64,000 nt of DNA from an uncultured Collinsella sp. (GCA_959020715.1 CAUESV010000005.1:62001-126000), one strand, 5' to 3'. Counted from the stretch's first letter, positions 25,509-34,567 are shown. The notes: generated by a model from the sequence alone, not told the origin. A program made the numbers and translations.

Positions 25509-26438
25509 ATGAAAATTCCCGTAGATAAGCTGACCCGCGCTTTTAAGATGGGCGCGTCCGTTAAGAAGGATTCCGATACGCCGGTGCGCGTCTCGGTCTA
25601 TCTGGATTCGTCCGTCTCGCGCTTTCTGGCCGAGACGGTGCGTGACGCCTTTGTGCCGCAGACGACCTCGGGCATTGTGCGCGTCGAACGTCTGGGGGAG
25701 GAGCGAATTGCTCCAAAGACCGATACCGATGTGGTGCTGGTGCTCTCGTGTGGTTCCGACCGCTTGGAGAGTGCCGTGCAGGAGCTCGTGATCGCCGGCG
25801 CGCCCGTGTGCGTGCTTGCCGAGTCTGCTGTGGAGGTGCCGTTTATCGAGGAGTCCACGCCCATGCTCGGCGTGGTAGCGGCAACCGATAAGACGTATCT
25901 GCTCGAGACGCTTGCCCGCTGGATTCTCGATCGCACCGACAAGGAAACGGCTTTTGCGGCGAACTTTGCCTTCATGCGCATCGCGGCCGCCAATCGTATC
26001 ATCACCTCGTGCGCGCTCACCAATATGGCGACCGGTGCGCTGGTGTTTTTGCCGGGCGCCGATTATCCCGTTATGGCGCTGGCGCAGGTGGGCATGCTCT
26101 TTGAGCTCGCTGCCGTCTTTGGACGCGGCATTAAGCCCGAGCGCGGCTACGAGGTCGCTGGCGTGCTTGCCGGCGGTCTTGTGATCCGCGCGGTCACCCG
26201 CGCGCTCGTCAAACAGACGCCGCATATTGGGTTTGCCGTCAAGGCGCTCACTGCTGCCGCGGGCACCTACGGCATGGGCCGTGCGCTCGTTTCGCTCTAC
26301 GAGCGCGATGTCGACTACAGCCGTGCCAACGAGGTGGTCACTGCCACGTTCTCCCGCGTTCGCGATCTGGTGACCACAGTCGCGGGCGCTACCCGTCCTA
26401 TGGCGTCCTACCAGGACGCATCCGATCTCGCAGCTTAG
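25509..26438 (+). CDS. DUF697-like conserved membrane-associated protein
   Basis: A 309-aa protein of unknown function. The first 145 residues look like a degraded or accessory nucleotide-binding-like domain without a P-loop (VVLVLSCGS, then SAVEVPFIEE). The second half has the DUF697-type pattern: two amphipathic helices around FLPGADYPVMALAQVGMLFE and a later hydrophobic GVLAGGLVIRAV. DUF697 domains often accompany membrane GTPases; no GTPase domain is visible here. It lies 18 bases after rodA and 10 before the radical-SAM gene, so it could serve either unit. Confidence 0.6.
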   Translation: MKIPVDKLTRAFKMGASVKKDSDTPVRVSVYLDSSVSRFLAETVRDAFVPQTTSGIVRVERLGEERIAPKTDTDVVLVLSCGSDRLESAVQELVIAGAPVCVLAESAVEVPFIEESTPMLGVVAATDKTYLLETLARWILDRTDKETAFAANFAFMRIAAANRIITSCALTNMATGALVFLPGADYPVMALAQVGMLFELAAVFGRGIKPERGYEVAGVLAGGLVIRAVTRALVKQTPHIGFAVKALTAAAGTYGMGRALVSLYERDVDYSRANEVVTATFSRVRDLVTTVAGATRPMASYQDASDLAA

Positions 26439-26448
26439 GGGTTTTCCG

Positions 26449-28326
26449 TTGCGCGTTGCATACCAAGATTGTTTTCATTTAATTGAGCCGCTGCTCGCCA
26501 AGGTCGAGAAACCGAGCCGCTATATCGATCACGAGTGGGGCACGCTTTCCAAGGCCGATGCCGATTACCGTTGTTGCCTGATCTATCCGGACGTATACGA
26601 GGTCGGTCTGCCCAACCAGGGTATCGCCATCCTCTACAACATTCTTAACCAGGCCGAGGGCATCTCCTGCGAACGCGGCTATGTGCCGTGGCCCGATATG
26701 GGTGACGCCATGCGCGAGGCGGGTATTCCGCTGCTGTCGCTCGAAGGTGCAGCGCCGGTCGCTTCGTTTGATATCGTCGGCCTGCATGTGCCGCACGAGA
26801 TGGCGGTGACGAACTTCCTCGAGGCTCTCGACCTCGCTGGCATTCCGCTGTTAGCGGCCGACCGCACTGAGGACGATCCCATTATCATCGCCGGTGGTCC
26901 TTCGGTATACAACCCCGAGCCGTACGCGGCCTTCTTCGATGCCATCCTCATCGGCGAGGGCGAGGAATCGCTGCTCGAGACCTGCCAGCTGCATCGCCGC
27001 TTGCGAGACGAAGGAGTCCCGCGCGCGCAGATTGTCGAGCAGCTTGCATCCATTGCCGGCAACTACGTGCCGTCGCTCTATGAGGTTCGTCACGACGAGC
27101 CCTGCTCGCCGCATGGCTACACCGTGCCGCGTGAGGGCAAGGATGCGCCGACCGTGGTCTACAAGCGCGTCGTCGAGGATTTCGGCGCCACGAATCCGCT
27201 GTCGCAGTCGTGCGTACCCTATGCGCAGCTGGTCCACGACCGCCTGTCTATCGAGATCCTGCGCGGCTGCGCCCGCGGCTGTCGTTTTTGCCAGGCCGGC
27301 ATGACGTATCGCCCGGTGCGCGAGCGCTCGGCCGACCAGATCGTCTCGTCGGTGATTCAGGGTCTGGAAAAGACCGGCTATGACGAGGTGTCGCTGACCT
27401 CGCTCTCCACGACCGACCACTCCTGCATTCGCGACGTGCTCGGCAGGCTCAACCGTCGCCTGGAGGATACGGGTATTCGCGTGTCTATTCCGTCGCAGCG
27501 CCTGGATTCGTTTGGCGTGGATATGGCCGAGTCGGTCGCCGGCGAGAAGAAGGGCGGCCTGACGTTCGCGCCCGAGGCCGGCAGCCAGCGCATGCGCGAC
27601 ATCATTAACAAGAACGTGACCGAGGAGGACCTGGACCGTGCGGCCAAGGCGGCCTTCGAGGCCGGCTGGAACCGCATGAAGCTCTACTTTATGATGGGCC
27701 TTCCCGGCGAGCGCGACGAGGACATCGTGGCCATCGCCAATCTGGCCGATCACGTACTGGAGCTCGGTCGTTCCGTGGTGCCCAAGGCTCGTCGCGGCTC
27801 GATCTCGGTGTCCATCTCGGTCTCGGTCTTTATCCCCAAGGCTGCCACGCCGTTCCAGTGGTGCCCGCAGCTCGACTACGACGACGTCAAGCGTCGCCAA
27901 AAGCTGCTTGTCACGAGCGTTCGCAACCGTGCCGTTCGCGTGCATTACCACGATGCCGAGACCTCGCTCATTGAGGCCGCGCTGTCCCGCGCCGGTCGTG
28001 ACATGACGCCCGTCATCATCGATGCTTGGCGCGCGGGCTCTCGCTTTGACGCCTGGGTAGAGCATTTCTCGCTCGATAACTGGAAGGAGGCTGCTGCCAA
28101 AAACGGCATCGACCTCAATGAGCTCGTGCACCTGCCCTACGAGTTGGACTGGCGCCTGCCGTGGGAGCACGTGAGCCCCGGCTGCACGCGCGGCTTTCTC
28201 GAGCGCGAGTACCGTCGCTCGCTCGAGGGCGTCACGACTCCCGACTGCACCCGCACGTCGTGCACCGGCTGCGGGATCTGCCCCACGCTCCACGCCAAGA
28301 ATGTATTGATGGGTGATCGCGCATGA
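26449..28326 (+). CDS. B12-binding-domain radical SAM protein, TIGR03960-type, unknown function
   Basis: A 625-aa enzyme. The N-terminal half resembles the cobalamin-binding-like domain of this group (CLIYPDVYEVGLPNQG, GGPSVYNPEPYA, ILIGEGEE). The radical SAM cluster is CARGCRFC with Cys274, 278 and 281, followed by a TIM-barrel-like region (TFAPEAGSQRMRD). A C-terminal Cys group (CTRTSCTGCGIC) could bind a second cluster. Start TTG 26449 follows the TAGGGG stop region of the previous gene. Its 3' end overlaps the next gene by four bases (ATGA). The pair is often next to rne/rng or rplU-rpmA, as here, but its substrate is not known. Confidence 0.85.
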   Translation: MRVAYQDCFHLIEPLLAKVEKPSRYIDHEWGTLSKADADYRCCLIYPDVYEVGLPNQGIAILYNILNQAEGISCERGYVPWPDMGDAMREAGIPLLSLEGAAPVASFDIVGLHVPHEMAVTNFLEALDLAGIPLLAADRTEDDPIIIAGGPSVYNPEPYAAFFDAILIGEGEESLLETCQLHRRLRDEGVPRAQIVEQLASIAGNYVPSLYEVRHDEPCSPHGYTVPREGKDAPTVVYKRVVEDFGATNPLSQSCVPYAQLVHDRLSIEILRGCARGCRFCQAGMTYRPVRERSADQIVSSVIQGLEKTGYDEVSLTSLSTTDHSCIRDVLGRLNRRLEDTGIRVSIPSQRLDSFGVDMAESVAGEKKGGLTFAPEAGSQRMRDIINKNVTEEDLDRAAKAAFEAGWNRMKLYFMMGLPGERDEDIVAIANLADHVLELGRSVVPKARRGSISVSISVSVFIPKAATPFQWCPQLDYDDVKRRQKLLVTSVRNRAVRVHYHDAETSLIEAALSRAGRDMTPVIIDAWRAGSRFDAWVEHFSLDNWKEAAAKNGIDLNELVHLPYELDWRLPWEHVSPGCTRGFLEREYRRSLEGVTTPDCTRTSCTGCGICPTLHAKNVLMGDRA

Positions 28327-29135
28327 GTGAGCGCCTGACCGACAACCCCACGCTCTTTAGGCTTCGTGTTCGCTATGGCAAGCGCGATCGCCTTAAGTAC
28401 CTGGGCCATCTCGAAGTAATCCATACCATTGAGCGCATCGTGCGTCGTGCGGGACTTCCCTATGCCGTCACGCAGGGCTTCTCTCCGCACATGCGCGTGG
28501 GCTTCTCTTCGGCGTTACCGGTGGGTACGTCGTCGACCTGCGAATGGTATGACCTGTTTATGACCGAGTTCGTGGCGCTCGACGAGGCGTTTGAGCGCCT
28601 GTCTGTGGCGTCTCCGGCCGATCTGGCCCCCATCGAGGCGGCGTACATCGACGTGCGCACGCCGGCGTTGACGGCGCAGCTCACGCGCCTGTCGTATCGC
28701 ATCGACCTGCACTTGGATCCCGAGGCGTCCGTAAGCGCCGACGAGGTGCGTCGTGCGATCGACACGCTGCGCGCGGACCATGGCATCGACTACGCGCGCG
28801 GCAAAAAGAGCAAGCGCTTGGATTTGGATCACACGCTCGTGGGCTATGAGCTCACGGCGGGGGAGCGCCCGGACCATTTGGTGCTCATGCTCGACACCCA
28901 TGCCGATAACGAGGGCTCCATGCGTCCGGAAATTTTGCTTTCTGCAGCTGATGTTTTGTTGCAGGGCTTGACCCCGGGCGTGGATGCACCTATTGTTTCC
29001 ACCGGTATGCAAGACCTCGTGACCATCTGCTCCTACGATGTCGAGCGTCAGAATCAAGCATGCGAGGACGACGAGGGCCGACTCGTCAGCCCCATACCTG
29101 TGCGAACTTGTGGATTTGCTCCACATACTCGTTGA
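28323..29135 (+). CDS. TIGR03936-type radical-SAM-linked protein (DUF2344)
   Basis: A 270-aa partner of the preceding radical SAM enzyme; in some bacteria the two are one polypeptide. LRVRYGKRDRLKYLGHLE and FSPHMRVGFSSALPVG are the conserved patches. ATG at 28323 overlaps the upstream stop, so the two are translationally coupled. Its stop lies inside the -35 box of the L21 promoter. A role in tRNA or rRNA modification has been guessed from context, but nothing in the sequence proves it. Confidence 0.82.
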   Translation: MSERLTDNPTLFRLRVRYGKRDRLKYLGHLEVIHTIERIVRRAGLPYAVTQGFSPHMRVGFSSALPVGTSSTCEWYDLFMTEFVALDEAFERLSVASPADLAPIEAAYIDVRTPALTAQLTRLSYRIDLHLDPEASVSADEVRRAIDTLRADHGIDYARGKKSKRLDLDHTLVGYELTAGERPDHLVLMLDTHADNEGSMRPEILLSAADVLLQGLTPGVDAPIVSTGMQDLVTICSYDVERQNQACEDDEGRLVSPIPVRTCGFAPHTR

Positions 29136-29160
29136 CGGGGGTATTTTCGCCTGCTACTAT
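29132..29160 (+). promoter_or_regulatory. Promoter of rplU-rpmA
   Basis: TTGACG (29132-29137) and TACTAT (29155-29160) with a 17-base spacer. The -35 overlaps the stop codon of the preceding gene, and the leader before rplU is about 35 bases. Confidence 0.75.
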
Positions 29161-29202
29161 ATTCGGCTGTTGCACTAACTGATGCATGAAGGGCAAGTAA
29201 AC

Positions 29203-29577
29203 ATGTACGCAATCGTTAACACGGGCGGCAAGCAGTACAAGGTCGCCACCGACGATGTCATCACCGTCGAGAAGATCGAGGGCAATGAGGGCGACAAGGT
29301 CACCCTGCCGGTTATCTTCCTCAACGATGGTAAGAAGATCGTCACCGATCCCGACAAGCTGGCCAAGGCCAAGGTTACCGCTCAGATCGTTGAGCAGTTC
29401 AAGGGCGAGAAGCAGCTGGTCTTCAAGTTCCACAAGCGTAAGCGCTATCGTCGTCTGAAGGGTCACCGTCAGCAGCTCACCAAGCTGAAGATCGTGAAGG
29501 TCCAGGCTACGTCCCGCGCCAAGAAGGCTGTCAAGGCAGAGGCCGAGGCTGTTGCCGAGGCTCCCGTCGCCGAGTAG
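29203..29577 (+). CDS. rplU: 50S ribosomal protein L21
   Basis: Large-subunit protein binding 23S rRNA. The start MYAIVNTGGKQYKV is the canonical L21 N-terminus, which fixes ATG 29203 over the in-frame ATG at 29182. FKFHKRKRYRRLKGHRQ is the rRNA-binding loop. The 124 aa include an Ala/Glu-rich acidic tail (AEAVAEAPVAE) beyond the usual end. 33 bases upstream of rpmA. Confidence 0.96.
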   Translation: MYAIVNTGGKQYKVATDDVITVEKIEGNEGDKVTLPVIFLNDGKKIVTDPDKLAKAKVTAQIVEQFKGEKQLVFKFHKRKRYRRLKGHRQQLTKLKIVKVQATSRAKKAVKAEAEAVAEAPVAE

Positions 29578-29610
29578 ATTACACTCGTAACGAAAGAGTA
29601 GGTATACACA

Positions 29611-29868
29611 ATGGCTCACAAAAAAGGACTCGGTTCCTCCCGTAATGGCCGTGACTCCCGCGGTCAGCGCCTTGGCACGAAGCGCTATGCCGGCCAGACG
29701 GTAACCACGGGCACGATTCTCGTCCGTCAGCACGGCACTCACATCCACCCGGGTGAGAACGTTGGCCGTGGCAAGGACGACACGCTGTTCGCGCTGGTCG
29801 ACGGTACCGTTGAGTTCCACAAGGGTATCAAGCACAGGGTCAGCGTACGCCCGCTCGCGAACGCGTAA
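29611..29868 (+). CDS. rpmA: 50S ribosomal protein L27
   Basis: 85 aa. MAHKKGLGSSRNGRDS is the flexible N-terminal arm that reaches the peptidyl-transferase centre. It lacks the cleaved N-terminal extension seen in many Firmicutes, so no Prp protease step is needed. Ends just before a terminator. Confidence 0.97.
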   Translation: MAHKKGLGSSRNGRDSRGQRLGTKRYAGQTVTTGTILVRQHGTHIHPGENVGRGKDDTLFALVDGTVEFHKGIKHRVSVRPLANA

Positions 29869-29893
29869 TTCACCCTTCATAGAGCACATATGT

Positions 29894-29937
29894 GGGAGGC
29901 ACTTGAGTTTTAGAATTCAAGGGTCTCCCTCTTTTTT
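29894..29937 (+). terminator. Intrinsic terminator after rpmA
   Basis: GGGAG/CTCCC and ACTTGA/TCAAG-type pairing (29894-29905 with 29918-29929) is followed by CTTTTTT. It separates rplU-rpmA from obgE. Confidence 0.8.
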
Positions 29938-29953
29938 GTAGGAGGCGATTCTG

Positions 29954-31420
29954 TTGTCACAGTTCACCGATATCAGCCGCATCAACGTGTGCGGCGGCGA
30001 CGGCGGAGCCGGATGCATGTCGTTTAGGCGCGAGGCATTTGTTCCCAAGGGCGGCCCCGATGGCGGCGACGGCGGTCGTGGCGGCAACGTCGTCATCCAG
30101 GCCGACGCTCAGCTTTCCTCGCTGATTGATTACCGCTTTAAGCATCACTTCCGCGCCGAGCGCGGCACGCACGGGCAGGGTGCCCGTCGTAACGGTAAGA
30201 GCGGCGAGGACCTGATTCTCAAGGTCCCCATGGGCACCGTAGTTCGCGAGCTCGATCCCGAGACGCAGACCCCGATGTTCGAGATTGCCGACCTGGTACA
30301 CGACGGCGAGCGCGTCGTCGTGGCGCCCGGTGGCGCCGGCGGCCTGGGCAACACTCACTTTGTGACGTCGGTGCGTCGCGCGCCCGCGTTTGCCCAGCTA
30401 GGCGAGCCGGCCGAGGAACACTGGATCGAGCTCGAGATGAAGCTTATGGCCGATGCCGCACTCGTGGGCTTCCCCTCGGTGGGCAAGTCCTCGCTCATCG
30501 CGCGCATGAGTGCCGCCCGTCCCAAGATTGCCGACTACCCGTTTACCACGCTCGTGCCCAATTTGGGCATGGTGCGTGCCGGCGAATATTCTTACGTCGT
30601 TGCCGACGTCCCCGGTCTTATCGAGGGCGCGAGCGAGGGCAAGGGCCTGGGTCACCAGTTCCTGCGCCACATTGAGCGTACGGCCCTGATCATGCATGTC
30701 GTCGACATGACGGGCGGTTTTGAGGATCGCGATCCGGTTGAGGACTATCGCATCATCAACCGCGAGCTCGAGCAGTATGGCGCCGAGCTTTCGGAGCGTC
30801 CGCAGATCGTTGTCGCCAACAAGTGCGACGCGCCGGGCACGGCCGACAAGATTGCCGACCTCAAGCGCGCAGCGCTCGACGATGGACATATGTTCTTTGC
30901 CGTGTCTGCCGTGACGGGCGCCGGTCTCAATACGTTGATGCTTGCCGTAGGTGAGCAGGTGGCCAAGCTCCGCGCCGAGCTGGCGGTCTCCGATGAACCG
31001 GTCGACCTGCGCGACGATGAGTGGGAGCGCCGCCGCCTGCAGCGTGAGAAGCGTTTCCGCATTGTCCAGGAAGAGCCCGGTGCCTTCCGCGTGGTCGGTC
31101 GTGCCATCGAGCGCATGGTCATTCAGACCGACTGGGAAAATGAGGAAGCCGTCATTTACCTGCAGCATAAGTTTGCGCGTATGGGTGTTGACGACGCGCT
31201 CGAGAAGGCCGGTTGCCGTGCGGGCGACGAGGTTCGCATTTGCCAGCGCACCTTTGACTTTGAGGGCGCTGAGGACTTCTCGGAGTACGAGGAGCTCGAG
31301 GATGCTGGCGAAGACGTTGCCGTTGAGGCCATTGACGTGACCGATGCTGCGGATGAGGGCGTCGAGGTTGTCGATGCGGCGGATGCCGCGGACGATGCTG
31401 AGACCTCGGAGGGCGAGTAA
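29954..31420 (+). CDS. obgE: GTPase Obg (ribosome-assembly GTPase)
   Basis: Essential late 50S assembly and stress GTPase. The N-terminal glycine-rich Obg fold (GGDGGAGCMSFRREAFVPKGGPDGGDGG region) is followed by the G domain with GFPSVGKSS at 172-180, DVPGL, and NKCD at 289-292, then an OCT domain. The last 60 residues are an Asp/Glu/Ala-rich tail. TTG at 29954 follows AGGAGG. 488 aa. Stop is three bases before nadD. Confidence 0.96.
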   Translation: MSQFTDISRINVCGGDGGAGCMSFRREAFVPKGGPDGGDGGRGGNVVIQADAQLSSLIDYRFKHHFRAERGTHGQGARRNGKSGEDLILKVPMGTVVRELDPETQTPMFEIADLVHDGERVVVAPGGAGGLGNTHFVTSVRRAPAFAQLGEPAEEHWIELEMKLMADAALVGFPSVGKSSLIARMSAARPKIADYPFTTLVPNLGMVRAGEYSYVVADVPGLIEGASEGKGLGHQFLRHIERTALIMHVVDMTGGFEDRDPVEDYRIINRELEQYGAELSERPQIVVANKCDAPGTADKIADLKRAALDDGHMFFAVSAVTGAGLNTLMLAVGEQVAKLRAELAVSDEPVDLRDDEWERRRLQREKRFRIVQEEPGAFRVVGRAIERMVIQTDWENEEAVIYLQHKFARMGVDDALEKAGCRAGDEVRICQRTFDFEGAEDFSEYEELEDAGEDVAVEAIDVTDAADEGVEVVDAADAADDAETSEGE

Positions 31421-31423
31421 ACC

Positions 31424-32101
31424 ATGTCGCTGCGCGGTGGAATCGGTTTGCCCGAGCTTCCTCTAGAGGACGGGCGGGAGTTTAGGCTCGGCATTATGGG
31501 TGGCACCTTTGATCCCATCCATTACGGACACCTGGTGACCGCTGAGCAGGCACGCGAGTCCCTCGACTTGGATGCCGTGCTCTTTATGCCGGCGGGCACG
31601 CCTGCCTTTAAGCTTGACAAGCCGGTGACGCCTGCCGAGGACCGTTATGCCATGACGGTCCTCGCCACCGCCGCGAACCCGGCCTTTTTGGCGAGTCGGT
31701 TCGAGATCGATCGTGCCGGTGTCACCTACACAGCCGATACGCTGCGTGCTCTTCGCGAGTTTTACCCGCCACAGGTGAAGCTTTACTTTATTACGGGTGC
31801 CGATGCGATTATCGACATTGTGACCTGGCACAATGCTGATGAGATTGCCGAACTGGCGACCTTCATTGCTGCGACACGTCCCGGTTTTGACATCGATACG
31901 GCCCGGGCGCGGATTAAGGAATCGGGCCTGCCATTCGACGTGCGCTATATTCAGATTCCGGCGCTGGCGATTAGCTCGACCAATATTCGCAAGCGGGTTG
32001 CCCGCGGCATGAGCGTGCGCTATCTTACGAGCGAGTCCGTGCTCGGCTATATCCGTAAACGCGGCCTGTATGCCGATCTTGGGCAAGACGATTTTGATTG
32101 A
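31424..32101 (+). CDS. nadD: Nicotinate-nucleotide adenylyltransferase
   Basis: Adenylates NaMN to deamido-NAD in NAD synthesis. GGTFDPIHYGH at 26-36 is the nucleotidyltransferase HxGH region and ISSTNIRKR the C-terminal binding motif. The first 20 residues are an extension. 225 aa; usual neighbour of obgE, yqeK and rsfS. Confidence 0.95.
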   Translation: MSLRGGIGLPELPLEDGREFRLGIMGGTFDPIHYGHLVTAEQARESLDLDAVLFMPAGTPAFKLDKPVTPAEDRYAMTVLATAANPAFLASRFEIDRAGVTYTADTLRALREFYPPQVKLYFITGADAIIDIVTWHNADEIAELATFIAATRPGFDIDTARARIKESGLPFDVRYIQIPALAISSTNIRKRVARGMSVRYLTSESVLGYIRKRGLYADLGQDDFD

Positions 32102-32113
32102 TGGGGGAGAACG

Positions 32114-32722
32114 TTGTCGGTAGAAGACCAGTTTGAGGGCGACGAGCGCGCGCTATTGACGCGTATCCATGAGTTGCTCGATGTGCGCATGAAGGATAAA
32201 CGTAAACGCTACGTTCATTCGCTCGGGGTTGCCGAGACTGCGCTGCACCTAGCCGAGGTATACGGTGTCGACCGCTTTGATGCCGCTGCCGCTGGCCTGA
32301 TCCATGACTGGGACAAAGTGCTCTCCGACGACGAGCTGGTCACGCGCGCTCTGCATTACGGCATTAAGATTGCCGGCTCTCCTTCCGCCGCGACGCCGCT
32401 TTTGCATGGCCCGGTTGCCGCCTATGAGCTTCCGCAGCTATTTCCCGAGCTATCGCCGGCCGTCTTCCAGGCTGTCGACCGTCACACCGTGGGCGCCTGC
32501 GACATGACGCCGCTCGATATGGTGGTCTTTGTGGCCGATGCCATCGAGCCCAACCGCCATGGTGATTATGCCCACGCGCTGCGCAAGATGGTGGGGGAGT
32601 CGACGCTTGACGAGTTGTTCTTCTCCTGTTTTGCGCAGGGTTTGGTCTATGTGATCCAGTCCGGGCGCTATCTTTATCCCACGGCTATTTCGATTTACAA
32701 CCATTACGCCCAGCTACGCTAG
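32114..32722 (+). CDS. yqeK: YqeK-type HD-domain Ap4A hydrolase
   Basis: HD-superfamily metal phosphohydrolase; family members cleave diadenosine tetraphosphate symmetrically. RYVHSLGVAETA supplies the first His and LIHDWDK the HD pair, with HGPVAAYEL and FVADAIEPNR as further metal and substrate contacts. 202 aa. TTG at 32114 has GGGGGAG upstream. Confidence 0.92.
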   Translation: MSVEDQFEGDERALLTRIHELLDVRMKDKRKRYVHSLGVAETALHLAEVYGVDRFDAAAAGLIHDWDKVLSDDELVTRALHYGIKIAGSPSAATPLLHGPVAAYELPQLFPELSPAVFQAVDRHTVGACDMTPLDMVVFVADAIEPNRHGDYAHALRKMVGESTLDELFFSCFAQGLVYVIQSGRYLYPTAISIYNHYAQLR

Positions 32723-32749
32723 CTCGGGCTGTCTAGAAAGAGGTATTCC

Positions 32750-33205
32750 ATGGCCGACGAGACCATGACCGACGAGCAGATTCTTGAAGGTGTGGAGCAC
32801 AAGAGCTTCGCCGCCACGTCCGACCGTACCGCCGCCTCGCTGTCCGCGAGCGGTGTCGCCGCCGAGGATGTAGCCCGCGCCGCCGCGCAGGCCGCCTACG
32901 ACAAGAAGGGCGAGGACGTTCAGGTGCTCGACCTGACCGAGCTTTCCGACGTATGCGACTACTTTGTGCTTGCCACCGGTACCAACAACCGCCAGGTCGA
33001 TTCTATCGTCGACGAGATCGAGGAGAAGGTCGCCGAGGCTTGCGGCGAGCATCCGTTCTCCATCGAGGGCCGCGAGCAGAAGACCTGGATGCTCATGGAC
33101 TACGGTTCGGTTGTCGTCCACGTCTTCACTCCCGAAGCGCGCGACTTCTACCGTCTCGAGAAGCTCTGGGGCGACGCTCCCCAGCTTCCCCTCAACCTCC
33201 TCTAG
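32750..33205 (+). CDS. rsfS: Ribosomal silencing factor RsfS
   Basis: Binds L14 and blocks subunit joining in starvation. The RsfS core starts near residue 42 (ARAAAQAAYDKKGEDVQVLDL) and has CDYFVLATGTNNRQVD and MDYGSVVVHVFTPEARDFYRLEKLWGDA split by a linker. About 40 N-terminal residues exceed the usual family length; ATG 32750 has AAAGAGG upstream, so they appear real. 151 aa. Confidence 0.94.
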   Translation: MADETMTDEQILEGVEHKSFAATSDRTAASLSASGVAAEDVARAAAQAAYDKKGEDVQVLDLTELSDVCDYFVLATGTNNRQVDSIVDEIEEKVAEACGEHPFSIEGREQKTWMLMDYGSVVVHVFTPEARDFYRLEKLWGDAPQLPLNLL

Positions 33206-33249
33206 TAGCTCATTTGGGACGGGGCTTTTTTAGCTACCCTGTACCGTTC

Positions 33250-33290
33250 GCCGGGCAGTTGCACCATCCGCAGCTGCCCGGCTTTCTTTT
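33250..33290. terminator. Intrinsic terminator between rsfS and dinB
   Basis: A 13-bp stem GCCGGGCAGTTGC/GCAGCTGCCCGGC (33250-33262, 33270-33282) is followed by TTTCTTTTT. It ends the obgE-rsfS operon and may also serve the convergent dinB. Confidence 0.85.
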
Positions 33291-33301
33291 TGCCTCAGGT
33301 A

Positions 33302-34555
33302 CTAATCGTTGAAGCGGGATTGGCGGCCGAAGGATAGGGCGGTGTCGCCGAATTTATCTCGGACAGCATCGATCGCTACGGAGAGATCGCGGCGGTCGCT
33401 GGATTGGGCGCCGCGATCATCGACTTCACAGAACAGGTCGGTCTGAATGCCGCCCTGATGGTTGAAGTCGCTCATACCGATACCCGCCAAGCGCACGTGC
33501 ATACCTTCCTGCCAGATATTGTCGAGCAGCTCGAGTGCCACGGCCACAAAGATGTTCTCGTCGTCGGTGGGGTGGGGAAGTCGGCGCTGTGCCGTGCGAC
33601 CGTTGCCGTACGAATACTTGAGCTTTAGCGTTACCGTGGCACCCGTCAGTCCCTGGCGACGTAAGCGTCGTCCGACGGACTCGCCCAGCAGGGCAATCGC
33701 CGCCTCGATATCCCCACGCTCAGTCAAATCCTTCGCAAAGGTGCGCTCATTGCTTACCGACTTGACTTCATGCGCTTCGTCCAAGCTCGTAACTTCGGAA
33801 ACCTCGAGTCCTAGCGCGCGCTGGCGCATGCGCTCGCCGTTCACGCCAAAAATGGCAGTCAGCGTCGACTCCGGCGCGCGCGAAAGCTCTCCCAGCGTAT
33901 AGATACGCATGCGGCGTAGTCGCTCCTCGGCCGAGCGTCCGATGCCGCTCATGGCGGACACCGGAAGTACGGCCAAAAAACGCTGCTCCGTCCCGGGACG
34001 CACGATGGTTAGGCCAAATGGCTTGTCTTGCTCGCTTGCGATCTTTGCCACCGTCTTGTTACAGCCGACGCCAATGGAGCAGGTCACCCCCAGTGCCGCG
34101 ACGCGATCACTGATGCGCCGCGCAACCAGCAGCGGGTCCTCGGGTGCAAAGCGACCCGGCGTGATGTCGATAAAGGCCTCATCAATCGAAACGCGCTCTA
34201 CGCGTGGGGTCTCATCGGCAAGGATGGCCATGACCTGTGCGCTGACCGCGCGGTAGCGGTCGAAGTGCCCGTGTGTCCAAATGGCCTGAGGACACAGACG
34301 CCGTGCCTCGGCCGAGGGCATGGCGGAGTGCACGCCAAAGCGACGTGCCTCGTACGAACACGTGGACACGACGCCGCGCGACTCGGCGTCTCCGCCCACG
34401 ATGAGCGGCTTGCCGCGCCATTCGGGATGGTCGAGCATCTCCACGCTCGCAAAAAATGCATCGAGGTCCATCAGGCCCACCGCCGGACCCGTCCAGGGCG
34501 GTGGCGTGACGCCTGCAGCATCCTCATAACCGTATGTATGTTCGCGTCTTTCCAT
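33302..34555 (-). CDS. dinB: DNA polymerase IV (Y-family)
   Basis: Error-prone translesion polymerase. LMDLDAFFASVE holds the first catalytic Asp and VSIDEAFIDIT the second acidic pair; the thumb has IGVGCNKTVAKIASE. QTDLF near the C-terminus is a beta-clamp binding motif. 417 aa. The ATG at 34555 has no Shine-Dalgarno but lies seven bases after a TATACT on the minus strand, which would make the mRNA leaderless. A LexA-like box overlaps codons 4-8. Confidence 0.93.
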   Translation of the reverse strand: MERREHTYGYEDAAGVTPPPWTGPAVGLMDLDAFFASVEMLDHPEWRGKPLIVGGDAESRGVVSTCSYEARRFGVHSAMPSAEARRLCPQAIWTHGHFDRYRAVSAQVMAILADETPRVERVSIDEAFIDITPGRFAPEDPLLVARRISDRVAALGVTCSIGVGCNKTVAKIASEQDKPFGLTIVRPGTEQRFLAVLPVSAMSGIGRSAEERLRRMRIYTLGELSRAPESTLTAIFGVNGERMRQRALGLEVSEVTSLDEAHEVKSVSNERTFAKDLTERGDIEAAIALLGESVGRRLRRQGLTGATVTLKLKYSYGNGRTAQRRLPHPTDDENIFVAVALELLDNIWQEGMHVRLAGIGMSDFNHQGGIQTDLFCEVDDRGAQSSDRRDLSVAIDAVRDKFGDTALSFGRQSRFND

Positions 34556-34567
34556 GTCATGAGTATA
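34531..34567 (-). promoter_or_regulatory. dinB -10 box and LexA-like operator
   Basis: On the minus strand TATACT lies at 34562-34567 and CGAACATACATACG at 34531-34544. The latter matches 12 of 14 positions of the CGAACRNRYGTTYG LexA box of Gram-positive bacteria. Its place just after the start site suits repression. No good -35 is visible. Confidence 0.4.
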
